Part shown: piece after piece, positions 35,047-42,845 of the stretch | Layout of the letters: each line of letters starts with the position of its first letter | How positions within the stretch are numbered: the stretch's first letter is position 1 | Assembly (NCBI RefSeq): GCF_900176515.1 | Contig: NZ_FWXV01000011.1 | Location: 372,001-436,000, forward strand | Reading direction: 5' to 3' | DNA: 64,000 nt | Source: Kibdelosporangium aridum | GTDB taxonomy: Bacteria; Actinomycetota; Actinomycetes; Mycobacteriales; Pseudonocardiaceae | The notes under the pieces: model-generated | The model's input: only the letters and a program-made list of their open reading frames with translations | Told to the model about the DNA's origin: nothing | The model's database searches: none | Made by a program: the position numbers and the translations under genes

Positions 35047-35084
35047 TTCGATGAGAGCGGCAACATTCATCGAAGAACGTCGAT
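35047..35084. promoter_or_regulatory. ArsR operator region upstream of arsM
   Basis: The 16-bp ATCGAAGAACGTCGAT (35069-35084) has the form ATCGA-N6-TCGAT. It differs by one base from a site at 37381-37396. An additional inverted pair TTCGATGA (35047-35054) and TCATCGAA (35067-35074) overlaps it. It sits just before the arsM ribosome site and close to the divergent arsR start, consistent with repression of both. Confidence 0.75.
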
Positions 35085-35097
35085 ACAAGGAGCTGTG

Positions 35098-35979
35098 ATG
35101 TCTGAATCCACCGATCTTCGTGAAGTCGTCCGGTCCCGGTATGCCGCCGCCGCGATCAAGGTCACCGAAGGCGGAAGCGGCTGTTGCGGACCGGAGGCCG
35201 TCGAGGTCGACGAGAACTTCGGGTCGGCTCTGTACTCCGTGTCAGAGCGGGACGCGTTGCCCGCGGAGGCGATCGCCGCCTCGTTGGGCTGCGGGAATCC
35301 GACCGCGGTCGCGGAGTTGCGCAAGGGTGAGCGTGTGCTGGACCTCGGATCTGGCGGTGGGATCGATGTGTTGTTGTCGGCTCGCCGGGTCGGCCCGACC
35401 GGCAAGGCCTATGGGCTGGACATGACCGACGAGATGCTCGCGCTCGCACTGGCGAACAAGGCGAAGGCGGGCGCGCAGAACGTCGAGTTCCTGAAGGGCA
35501 CGATCGAGGCGATTCCGTTGCCCAGCAACACCATCGACGTGGTGATCTCGAACTGTGTGATCAACCTGTCGACCGACAAGCCTGCGGTGTTCGCCGAGAC
35601 CTTCCGCGTACTGGCGCCCGGCGGACGGTTCGGCGTATCGGACATCATCGCCGACGACGACCTGACCGCGGAGCAGCGAGCCGAACGCGGCTCGTATGTC
35701 GCATGCATCGCCGGGGCCTTGAGCTTCAGCGAGTACCGCGAAGGCCTGCAGGCAGCCGGGTTCACCGACATCGAGATCACCGCGACCCATCAGGTCGCCG
35801 ACTCGATGCACTCAGCGATCATCCGCGCCGTAAAGCCGGTAACCGCCGTCAACGCGACGACAGCCGGGAGTTCGTGTTGCGGGGTCAGCGCCTGCTGCAC
35901 CCCCGCCGAGCAGTCCGTGGATACGAACAAGACGGTCGAGCAGGCGAAGGCCGACGCGGGCTGCGGCTGCCAGGAGTGA
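35098..35979 (+). CDS. arsM: Arsenite methyltransferase
   Basis: A 293-residue SAM-dependent As(III) methyltransferase. SAM motif I is VLDLGSGGGIDVLLS. Catalytic cysteines are visible as C65 (SLGCGNPT), C153 (SNCVINLS) and C203 (YVACIAGAL), with an additional C29-C30 (GSGCCGPE). It converts arsenite to methylated, volatile species. An unusual cysteine-rich tail (C260, C261, C266, C267, C289, C291) follows the catalytic domain. AAGGAG precedes the ATG at 35098. No arsenite pump or arsenate reductase lies in the window. Confidence 0.9.
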   Translation: MSESTDLREVVRSRYAAAAIKVTEGGSGCCGPEAVEVDENFGSALYSVSERDALPAEAIAASLGCGNPTAVAELRKGERVLDLGSGGGIDVLLSARRVGPTGKAYGLDMTDEMLALALANKAKAGAQNVEFLKGTIEAIPLPSNTIDVVISNCVINLSTDKPAVFAETFRVLAPGGRFGVSDIIADDDLTAEQRAERGSYVACIAGALSFSEYREGLQAAGFTDIEITATHQVADSMHSAIIRAVKPVTAVNATTAGSSCCGVSACCTPAEQSVDTNKTVEQAKADAGCGCQE

Positions 35980-35994
35980 CTTGCCGACAGCAAC

Positions 35995-36029
35995 GCCGCG
36001 GCGCAGCCCGGTAATGGTGCGCCGCGGCA
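35995..36029. terminator. Bidirectional terminator hairpin
   Basis: GCCGCGGCGCA (35995-36005) pairs with TGCGCCGCGGC (36018-36028) over 11 bp with a 12-base loop. It lies between the converging arsM and flavoprotein genes. Confidence 0.75.
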
Positions 36030-36049
36030 GTGACGTCACTCATGTGGCT

Positions 36050-37366
36050 CTAGTTCGGAGCACCGACAGACAACGTGACGGGCTGCGCACCGACCGTGCC
36101 GCAACAACCGCCATCAGCGTCCTCTGCAGGTTGGTCGAACACCCCGGCCCCGCCGCAGACGCCAGTCTCAGGCAGAACCAACTCCACGCGTTCGGCTGAC
36201 GCCCGGTCGCCCGCGATCGCCGCCACCACACTGCGCACCTGCTCGTATCCGGTCATCGCGAGGAACGTCGGTGCGCGGCCATAGCTCTTCATGCCGACCA
36301 AGTACACATTCGGCTCCGGGTGGCTCAACTCCTTGACACCATGCGGATACACCGTGCCGCAGGAATGCACGTTCGGGTCGATCAACGGCGCCAGTGCGAC
36401 CGGTGCCTGCAGCGTCGCGTCCAACTCCAGCCGCAACTCCGACAGCCACGACAAGTCCGGCCGGAATCCAGTCAGCACAACGACTTCGTCCACAGGGTCG
36501 AGCCGATGCCCATCCTGCGACGTAAGCACCAGCCCGTCCGCGGTCTGCTCCACCTCCGCAGTCCGGAAGCCAGTCACGGTGTCGACGTAACCAGCGCGAG
36601 CATGCGCCTGAGCCAACTGCCCCAAAGCACCTCGTGCCGGAAGCTGATCCGCATTTCCACCACCGAACACGTTCCCCACCGCACCACGCCGCAACAACCA
36701 CACGACCTTCGTGCCCTGCACCTGCTCCGCCAACTGCCCCAACGCAACCAGCGCGGTCAGCGCAGAATGTCCGCTGCCAGCGACCACGATCCGCTTCCCC
36801 GCATACCGCGCCCGCACATCCGCATCGCTCAGATCCGGCACTCGGTAGGTGATCCGCTCCGCCGCAGCCACCTCGCCCACCGCGGGGAGCCCGTCTCCGC
36901 CGAGAGGGTTCGGCGTCGACCACGTTCCCGACGCGTCGATCACCGCCCGCGCCGTGATCCGCTCGTCCCCCGCGTGCACGGTCAACGGCTCGGAGTCCCG
37001 GCCCGCGTCCACCACCCGGTCACGGCCCCGGCGCGCGACGCCCGTGACCTGCGTGTTGAACCGAACCCGTTCGCCCAAGGCCTTGGCCAAGGGCTGCAGA
37101 TACAACTGCGCCCACTGCTGTCCCGTCGGATAGACCTCCGGGTCCGGCCGCTGCCAGCCGGTCGATTCCAACAGCCGGGCAGCCGCCGGGTCGACGAGTT
37201 CCGACCAGGCCGAGAACAACCGAACGTGATGCCACTGAGCCACTGCGGCACCCGCCACCGGGCCCGCTTCCAGTACCAACGGCTCCAATCCACGTTCCAC
37301 AAGATGCGCCGCCGCAGCCAAACCAGCAGGCCCAGCCCCCACAACGACAACCGGCAAGTGCTCCAC
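36050..37366 (-). CDS. ArsO-like FAD/NAD(P) monooxygenase of the ars module
   Basis: A 438-residue flavoprotein with an N-terminal FAD motif VVVGAGPAGLAAAAHL and a central NAD(P) motif VVAGSGHSALTAL. DEVVVLTGFRPDLSWL is the conserved ATG/TGF(R)P flavin-monooxygenase motif. The C-terminal tail carries clustered cysteines (CGGAG, then DGGCCG). It belongs with YwqC/ArsO-like flavin monooxygenases seen in ars operons, possibly oxidising trivalent organoarsenicals. The GTG at 37366 follows GGGAGG. It is divergent from the ArsR-GNAT gene. Confidence 0.78.
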   Translation of the reverse strand: MEHLPVVVVGAGPAGLAAAAHLVERGLEPLVLEAGPVAGAAVAQWHHVRLFSAWSELVDPAAARLLESTGWQRPDPEVYPTGQQWAQLYLQPLAKALGERVRFNTQVTGVARRGRDRVVDAGRDSEPLTVHAGDERITARAVIDASGTWSTPNPLGGDGLPAVGEVAAAERITYRVPDLSDADVRARYAGKRIVVAGSGHSALTALVALGQLAEQVQGTKVVWLLRRGAVGNVFGGGNADQLPARGALGQLAQAHARAGYVDTVTGFRTAEVEQTADGLVLTSQDGHRLDPVDEVVVLTGFRPDLSWLSELRLELDATLQAPVALAPLIDPNVHSCGTVYPHGVKELSHPEPNVYLVGMKSYGRAPTFLAMTGYEQVRSVVAAIAGDRASAERVELVLPETGVCGGAGVFDQPAEDADGGCCGTVGAQPVTLSVGAPN

Positions 37367-37380
37367 CGGAGCCTCCCTTT

Positions 37381-37458
37381 ATCGAAGAACATCGATCCAA
37401 CAGGAGGCAATGTATCGACCGTCATCGATTGACGCAACCATCGATCGTCATCGATACT
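37381..37458. promoter_or_regulatory. Three ATCGA-N6-TCGAT operators and leaderless promoter
   Basis: Operators lie at 37381-37396, 37414-37429 and 37440-37455. The rightward promoter has -35 TTGACG (37429-37434) and -10 GATACT (37453-37458), spaced 18 bp. The start codon of the ArsR-GNAT gene is only seven bases beyond the -10, so the mRNA is probably leaderless. Two operators overlap the promoter elements, so ArsR binding would block RNA polymerase. Confidence 0.78.
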
Positions 37459-37464
37459 GTCCGC

Positions 37465-38298
37465 ATGACGACGCTGGAAGCCCCGGTGCTGCCGGAACAG
37501 GAAGCCGCTACTTACGCCAGTTGGTTCGCCTGCCTGGCCGAGCCAACCCGGGTCCGGCTGCTGCACACCGTCGCCACCTCCACCGGCGATGTCACCGTCG
37601 GCGACCTCACCGAGGCGCTGGGCATCAGCCAGTCGACCTGCTCGCACCACGTGCGCAAACTCGCCGAAGTCGGCTTCCTGCAGATCCGCAAAGCGGGCAC
37701 CACCACCCTGATCTCGGTCAACCCGGCCTGCTGCACCGGACTTCCGCACGCGGCCGACGCTGTCATGGGAATACTGGCGCCCCGCCCGTGCTGCCCGGCC
37801 GACGTCCCAGCGGACGTCACCGTCCGAGCACTGCGACCCTCCGACTGGACCGCGGTTCGCCGCATCTACGCCGAAGGCATCGCCACCGGCAACGCCACCT
37901 TCGAAACAGACGTCCCCAGCCGGAAGTCCCTGGACGCCAAGTGGCTGCCAGACCACCGCTGGGTCGCCGAAATCGACGGCCACGTCGCCGGCTGGGCCGC
38001 CCTCGCACCGGTGTCCACACGCGAGTGCTACTCCGGCGTCGCCGAGAACTCCATCTACGTCGGCGAGGACTACCGCGGTCAAGGAGTTGGCAAAGCCCTG
38101 ATCCGCCAACAAGTCCGCGCCGCCGACGACGCAGGCCTCTGGACCCTGCAAACCTCGATCTTCCCGGAGAACCGCGCCAGCCTGGCCCTGCACCACTCCG
38201 CGGGCTTCCGCACCCTCGGCGTACGGGAACGCATCGCCCAGCACCACGGCAAGTGGCGCGACACCGTCTTCATCGAACGCAGAAACACCACCGTCTGA
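37465..38298 (+). CDS. ArsR-GNAT fusion protein (ArsR + ArsN-like acetyltransferase)
   Basis: A 277-residue fusion. Residues 1-95 are an ArsR winged helix (FACLAEPTRVRLLHTVATS and GISQSTCSHHVRKLAEVG). Cysteine pairs C89-C90 and C109-C110 lie in the linker. Residues 118-277 are a GNAT acetyltransferase (VRALRPSDWTAVRRIY, then the acetyl-CoA loop GVGKALIRQQV) of the phosphinothricin/ArsN type that acetylates amino-acid antibiotics such as arsinothricin. A sensor and an effector enzyme in one chain is unusual. The ATG at 37465 is supported by the promoter position. Confidence 0.82.
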   Translation: MTTLEAPVLPEQEAATYASWFACLAEPTRVRLLHTVATSTGDVTVGDLTEALGISQSTCSHHVRKLAEVGFLQIRKAGTTTLISVNPACCTGLPHAADAVMGILAPRPCCPADVPADVTVRALRPSDWTAVRRIYAEGIATGNATFETDVPSRKSLDAKWLPDHRWVAEIDGHVAGWAALAPVSTRECYSGVAENSIYVGEDYRGQGVGKALIRQQVRAADDAGLWTLQTSIFPENRASLALHHSAGFRTLGVRERIAQHHGKWRDTVFIERRNTTV

Positions 38299-38314
38299 CA
38301 GGGACAACCCTGTC
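38297..38314. terminator. 7-bp hairpin at the ArsR-GNAT stop
   Basis: GACAGGG-ACAA-CCCTGTC forms a perfect stem that begins inside the stop codon. It has no T run. It could terminate the ArsR-GNAT transcript. Confidence 0.55.
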
Positions 38315-38316
38315 CC

Positions 38317-38420
38317 GACGGCACCCGTGAACACGTCGACAGCGTCATCCAGGCCACCGGACACCGCGCCGACCTCAGCTACCCCACCGACCTCGGCGCC
38401 CCGATGGAGCCGGAAACCCA
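38317..38420 (+). pseudogene. Fragment of a second flavin monooxygenase
   Basis: The frame from 38317 reads DGTREHVDSVIQATGHRADLSYPTDLGAP, which aligns with the flavoprotein at 36050-37366 in its DG.R..VDEVVVLTGFRPDLS..L segment. The dinucleotide-binding regions are absent. It looks like a remnant of an ArsO-like gene downstream of the ArsR-GNAT gene, now truncated by the adjoining gene. Confidence 0.5.
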
Positions 38421-39266
38421 CTACACCGCAAGGGAATCTCCACCATCCACACGCGATCCGTGGAGCCGGATCCTCGGCGCGAGGTGATCGGACAAGAAGC
38501 TGGTGCCGCTGTCCAGGTGTACCGGTTCGGCGAGGATCAGGTCGGCGCTCGTCACCGGCTGGCCGGACACCAGCAGGTAGTCGATGCGGTTGGCCGTTCG
38601 TCCGGCGGGCAGGTATTCGGCTCGGTAGGTGGGCTGATCGGTGAGCGCGAAGGGGTCATGCCAGGCCCCGTTGTCGACGATGAGCGGATACAGCGGGCTG
38701 GTGCTGGCGATGTTGAAGTCGCCACCGAGCACCGACAACGGCGCGGTGTGGGCGCCGGCGGTGCGCATCGCGTCATGGACGATGCGCACCTGCTGCCGGT
38801 GTATGCGGTGGTGACGGTTGGCCTGCGACCAGTCGCCGTCGCGATTGGCGGTCAGTTGAGTGTTGCCCAGCACGAGTTTGCCGTCAGCCGTCCGCACGGT
38901 GAGCACTCCCTGCAGTCGGCAGCTCACGGCGGATTTCCCACGAAAGACCGGGTTTCCGTTGCCGGGACGTGTCTTGGTGAAGGCGGTGTACGTCGGTGCG
39001 CACAGCGAGCGGCGGGAGAACACCGCGAGCCCACCCGCGGGTTGACCAGCCAAGCCTGGCCTACAGGCAACGTGAGGCAGGGACGGCAAACGGGCGCCGA
39101 TGAACCGCAGCAGCGAACGAGTCCACACCTCCTGCAGCAACAGGACGTCCACGTCCAGGTCCGTCAAGCGGCGGCAGAACTCGACCGCCCTGCTCCGGGC
39201 GGGCGCGCCTCGGGAGCGAAGGCCGACGAAGACATTGAGCGACACCACATCCAGCGTCGTCGTCAT
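38421..39266 (-). CDS. Endonuclease/exonuclease/phosphatase-family protein
   Basis: A 281-residue EEP-fold protein. Metal and catalytic motifs are LNVF near residue 9, LLQEVW (Glu), GGDFNIAS (Asp/Asn) and LSDHLAP (Asp-His) at the end. The family includes nucleases, sphingomyelinases and phosphatases; there is no signal peptide. GGAGG lies five bases before the ATG at 39266. It is alone on this strand; the arsenic genes are on the left. Confidence 0.85.
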   Translation of the reverse strand: MTTTLDVVSLNVFVGLRSRGAPARSRAVEFCRRLTDLDVDVLLLQEVWTRSLLRFIGARLPSLPHVACRPGLAGQPAGGLAVFSRRSLCAPTYTAFTKTRPGNGNPVFRGKSAVSCRLQGVLTVRTADGKLVLGNTQLTANRDGDWSQANRHHRIHRQQVRIVHDAMRTAGAHTAPLSVLGGDFNIASTSPLYPLIVDNGAWHDPFALTDQPTYRAEYLPAGRTANRIDYLLVSGQPVTSADLILAEPVHLDSGTSFLSDHLAPRIRLHGSRVDGGDSLAV

Positions 39267-39459
39267 CGATCCTCCGGACGGAATGCAGGTGGCACCACTC
39301 GGCAAAGAACGCGGGCAATGCTATCGATCGGGCATGACCGCCAGAACTGGAACAATCCTCGGCGAGTACCACCAAGCCGCCTGGCCCCGGCAAGCGCAGG
39401 GACCGGTCCCCGACGACCTCCCTAACCTGGCCACTCGCAACGCCAAGTCAAGGAGCGCC

Positions 39460-39705
39460 ATGTCCAAGCGGCTGTTCACAGCCCTCGCGCTCGTGCTCGT
39501 CGCGGGCTGCTCGTCGAACCCACCAACGGTGTGCAGCGGCGGCTTCTGCACGGGTCCGGCGCACACCTACACGACCTGGGACGACCTCGTCTTCATCTTC
39601 ACGACGGTTGGCGTCGTCCCGGTCCCCCCAGGAACCGCGGATGGGCCTGCCCGGATCGTCAAGCCCATCAGGCCCGTCTCACCACGCCTGCCGGGAGGAT
39701 TCTGA
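39460..39705 (+). CDS. Small lipoprotein
   Basis: An 81-residue protein with a signal peptide and lipobox LVAGC (MSKRLFTALALVLVAGC). The short mature part has two cysteines and a proline-rich tail, with no family recognised. AGGAG precedes the ATG. Its stop overlaps the membrane gene start (TGATG), so the two form an operon. Confidence 0.62.
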   Translation: MSKRLFTALALVLVAGCSSNPPTVCSGGFCTGPAHTYTTWDDLVFIFTTVGVVPVPPGTADGPARIVKPIRPVSPRLPGGF

Positions 39706-40067
39706 TGATTCTCACGATCGCGCGCGTGATCATGGTCTGCCAAGCGGTGGCATCCCTCGGGGTCTGGGTGGGCCAGCTCCAGGACACCTTTTCCCGTATG
39801 GACCACAACCAGGACGTCTATCCGCAGGCCGTCCTCGTGGACATTCTCAACCCGTTGATCGCAGTGGCCCTGCTCGCCGGCGCGATCTTCCTTGGCTCGC
39901 GGCCGTGGGCGCGTCCACTCTCCCTGACGATGGAGTACGTCGGCATCATCAGCGCGCTCGTCAACGTGGTCACCGGCTTCTACCAGGCTGGTGTCGCGAT
40001 CGCGGTGGCCGTGGCGGTGATCGTGCTGATCCGCCGGTCGGACCGAGTGCCGCAAGTTCAGTCGTAG
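39705..40067 (+). CDS. Small membrane protein
   Basis: A 120-residue protein with three or four membrane helices (residues about 5-25, 50-70, 75-92, 95-115) and a short polar tail. No family recognised. It begins one base inside the lipoprotein stop, preceded by GGGAGG. It converges on the LysR gene (7 bp between the stops). Confidence 0.65.
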   Translation: MILTIARVIMVCQAVASLGVWVGQLQDTFSRMDHNQDVYPQAVLVDILNPLIAVALLAGAIFLGSRPWARPLSLTMEYVGIISALVNVVTGFYQAGVAIAVAVAVIVLIRRSDRVPQVQS

Positions 40068-40074
40068 CCGACCG

Positions 40075-40980
40075 CTACATCTGCTTGGCAAGACCGCGCG
40101 CGACGTCCATGGCGATCTCCCGTGTCCGGATCGCGAGTGGGGACTCGGTGCGCCCGGCAGGCCAGTACAGGGACAACTCGCGGGACGGTGACGGCTTCAG
40201 CCGGTGGATGCTGAGCTGGTCGTCGGACCAGGCATCGTGTCCGTACAGGGCAAGCCATGGCAGTACCGCCCAGCCGATACCCACCCGCACCATCGACAGG
40301 AGGGTTTCGTGGCCCGCGGTGCGGAACACGAACCGTGGCTGCGCGCCGGCGCGGGCGAGCGCCCGCTCCAGCCATCTCTGGTGATAGGTCGGCGGCCAGG
40401 CCACCATCGGAGCATCGTCGAGCAGCTTCGCCTGCACCGGACCATCTGGGAGCGCGCCTGCTCCCGCCACCAAGAGGTATGACTCGTCGAAAAGCTTGAC
40501 GTGCTCGACGTCGCCTTCGACCGGGCCGTCGTGGAACACCAGGTCGCGATCCCCGATCCGGGTGTCCTCCGGTTTCACGTCGGACAGCCTGATGTCGCAG
40601 CCGGGATGCTCGTCCAGCAGCCGGCGTATGACGACCGGCAGGATCAGGTTCGACACGCCAGGGAAGGTGCCGATGTCGATCCGGCCGTTGCCCGCCCGGA
40701 AACGATCGACGGCGTCGGTCAGCGCCTCAGCCTTCGCCAGCAGATCGCGGCCATGGGCCAGGACCACCTCACCGAGCGGCGTGATCCGGACGGGCTTCGG
40801 CCCGCCGGGCCGGTCGAAGACTGGGCCGCCGACGGCCTTCTCCAGCGCGGCGATCTGCTGGCTCACCGACGATTGGGTGTAGCCGAGCCGGGCGGCCGCG
40901 TGCCCGAAGGTTCCTTCCTCGGCGATCGCGGCCAAGGTCCGCAGGTAACGCAGTTCAATATCCGCCACGGGATCTAGCAT
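40075..40980 (-). CDS. LysR-family transcriptional regulator
   Basis: A 301-residue LTTR. The N-terminal winged helix has RYLRTLAAIAEEGTFGHAAARLGYTQSSVSQQIAALE, and residues about 90-295 are the substrate-binding domain. The ATG at 40980 gives MLDPVADIELRYL; a GTG at 40968 is possible. It is divergent from the MFS gene, which it most likely controls. Confidence 0.87.
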   Translation of the reverse strand: MLDPVADIELRYLRTLAAIAEEGTFGHAAARLGYTQSSVSQQIAALEKAVGGPVFDRPGGPKPVRITPLGEVVLAHGRDLLAKAEALTDAVDRFRAGNGRIDIGTFPGVSNLILPVVIRRLLDEHPGCDIRLSDVKPEDTRIGDRDLVFHDGPVEGDVEHVKLFDESYLLVAGAGALPDGPVQAKLLDDAPMVAWPPTYHQRWLERALARAGAQPRFVFRTAGHETLLSMVRVGIGWAVLPWLALYGHDAWSDDQLSIHRLKPSPSRELSLYWPAGRTESPLAIRTREIAMDVARGLAKQM

Positions 40981-41017
40981 AAGCGATAGCGATCGATTCA
41001 ATCAGAAATCATCGCTT
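40981..41017. promoter_or_regulatory. Inverted repeat in LysR-MFS divergent promoter
   Basis: AAGCGAT (40981-40987) and ATCGCTT (41011-41017) form an inverted repeat with a 23-bp spacer, directly beside the LysR start. LysR regulators bind inverted half-sites and extended adjacent sites in such divergent regions. The spacing is longer than the classic T-N11-A box. Confidence 0.45.
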
Positions 41018-41051
41018 TTCGTAATGCATGCGCGAACCTAGCGTGGTTGCC

Positions 41052-42293
41052 ATGACGACATCGAGCACGATCAACCCGGCAGCCACGGCAATCCCGAGCC
41101 AGCCGCGCCTGGGGCTGCCGAAACTGGTCTGGGCCCTGGCAGCCACGCACTTCGTCGGCAGGGCCGGGGGTGTGGTGCGGTCGTTTCTCGTGCTGTATCT
41201 GACGCAGGCACAGCATCTCTCGCCTGCGACCGCGGGCGCCGTGGTCGCGGCTGTCGGTCTGGGCGACATCGGATCCCAGTTGCTCGGTGGCTGGTTGGGC
41301 GACCGGATCGGCCGGCGCAACACGATGCTGGTGGGTTTCGTGGGTGCCGCTGTGGCACTCGCCGCGCTCGGCTCAGCGGATTCGATGCCCGAGATCTGGG
41401 CGGCCGCCGTCGGTGTCGGGCTGACGATCGAGCTGTTCCGCCCGGCCGGTTCGGCCGCGGTGGCTGATCTGCCCGCGCAGCAACGGATCCGTGCGTTCGG
41501 GTTGCTTTACTGGGCGGCCAACCTCGGCTTCTCGGTCGCCACGGTCACGGCCGGGATCTTGGCCAAGTACGGATACGGGCTGCTGTTCTGGATCAATGTG
41601 GTGGCCTCGCTCGCCGCGGCGCTGATCGTCTGGCGTCTGGTGCCGGAAACCCGCCCGGCCGGGTCGATGCGCACGCGGCAGGCGCTGCTGCCTGTTCTGC
41701 TGCGTGACCGGTTGATGATCGCGATGATGGCGATCCACGTCGGCTACTTCACGCTGTTCCTGCAGACGTTCACGACGTTGCCGCTGCTGATGACGGCCGA
41801 CGGTCTTGGTCCCGCGACGTACGGCGCGGTGTTGGCGCTGAACGGGATCGCTATCGTGGTTCTGCAGCCGTTGGCGGTCCGGCTGCTCGCTGGCCGCAAC
41901 GCCTACGCGGTGTCGGCCGTTTCGATGCTGCTGGTCGGAGTTGGCGCCGCGCTCGGCGCCATCAGCCACGGCACCGCTGGCTTCGCCGGATCGGTCGTGA
42001 TCTGGACCCTCGGCCAGATCGGTATCGCCGTCCGGTTCGGCGACACGTTCGCCGACCTCGCACCGGCCGAGCTGCGTGGCAGGTACATGGGCCTCGCCTC
42101 GACCACCTGGAGCATCGGCGCGGTGATCGGTCCGCTGGCCGGAACCGCGCTGCTCGACCTGGCCGGACCCACCGTCCTCGGATCGGTGTGCGCGATCGGT
42201 GGGATCGCACTCTTCGCCGCACAGCGGGCGCTCGCACCAGCACTGCGCCGCCGGACCGCGGCACAAGACGAACCAGGCCCGTCTGTCCGATGA
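41052..42293 (+). CDS. MFS transporter
   Basis: A 413-residue MFS protein with 12 helices, motif A GGWLGDRIGRRNTMLVG and a helix-8/9 loop of the same kind. The ATG at 41052 gives MTTSSTINPAATAIPSQPRLG. It is divergent from LysR, the usual context for an exporter controlled by that regulator. Its 3' end is 83 bp from the PPOX gene. The substrate is unknown. Confidence 0.85.
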   Translation: MTTSSTINPAATAIPSQPRLGLPKLVWALAATHFVGRAGGVVRSFLVLYLTQAQHLSPATAGAVVAAVGLGDIGSQLLGGWLGDRIGRRNTMLVGFVGAAVALAALGSADSMPEIWAAAVGVGLTIELFRPAGSAAVADLPAQQRIRAFGLLYWAANLGFSVATVTAGILAKYGYGLLFWINVVASLAAALIVWRLVPETRPAGSMRTRQALLPVLLRDRLMIAMMAIHVGYFTLFLQTFTTLPLLMTADGLGPATYGAVLALNGIAIVVLQPLAVRLLAGRNAYAVSAVSMLLVGVGAALGAISHGTAGFAGSVVIWTLGQIGIAVRFGDTFADLAPAELRGRYMGLASTTWSIGAVIGPLAGTALLDLAGPTVLGSVCAIGGIALFAAQRALAPALRRRTAAQDEPGPSVR

Positions 42294-42376
42294 GGACAGT
42301 CCTGTTCGGAACAACCGGATGGACTGCGGCCACCGGCCCAACGGGAAATCGCACGATCGAAATGAAAGGAACCACC

Positions 42377-42799
42377 ATGGCGACAATGACCGACAACCAA
42401 TGGCGATCCTTCGTCACAACGGGAACAAAGCTCGCCCACATAGCCCTCACCCGCCCCGACGGACGACCCCACGTGACCCCTGTGTGCTTCATCCTGGACG
42501 GCCACGAACTCGCCTTCGCCCTGTCGCCTGGGAGCGTCAAAGGCAAGAGCCTGGCTCGTGACCAGCGCATCGCGGTTTGCGTCAGCGATGAGCAGCAACC
42601 CTACAGTTTCGTGACCATCGAAGGACTCGCACAACTGTCTGCCGAACCGGACCAGGTCAAACGCATCGCCGCGGGCATAGCCAACCGTTATTACCCATCA
42701 CAGCCCTTGGATGCGTTGGTTGAGTCATTCGTACAGGAAGGCTTCACCGCAGTTCGGATAAGCGTCACCAACGTCATCGCCCGGACCGGCCTAGGCTGA
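42377..42799 (+). CDS. PPOX-class F420-dependent oxidoreductase
   Basis: A 140-residue protein of the split beta-barrel flavin/F420 family (Rv1155-like). It begins MATMTDNQWRSFVTTGTKLAHIAL, then LTRPDGRPHVTPVCFI. RSGS-like SVKGKSLARDQRIAV and FVTIEGLAQLS follow. Members reduce substrates with F420H2. AAAGGA precedes the ATG. It follows the MFS gene on the same strand. Confidence 0.82.
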   Translation: MATMTDNQWRSFVTTGTKLAHIALTRPDGRPHVTPVCFILDGHELAFALSPGSVKGKSLARDQRIAVCVSDEQQPYSFVTIEGLAQLSAEPDQVKRIAAGIANRYYPSQPLDALVESFVQEGFTAVRISVTNVIARTGLG

Positions 42800-42845
42800 C
42801 ACGTCCGAAGCCCGAGCGTGAGCGACGGATGTCCCGCTGTGTGGC

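Noticed and set aside
36982..38421. 479-residue minus-strand frame
   Set aside because: Glycine/valine-rich shadow covering the ArsR-GNAT gene and its promoter on the opposite strand.
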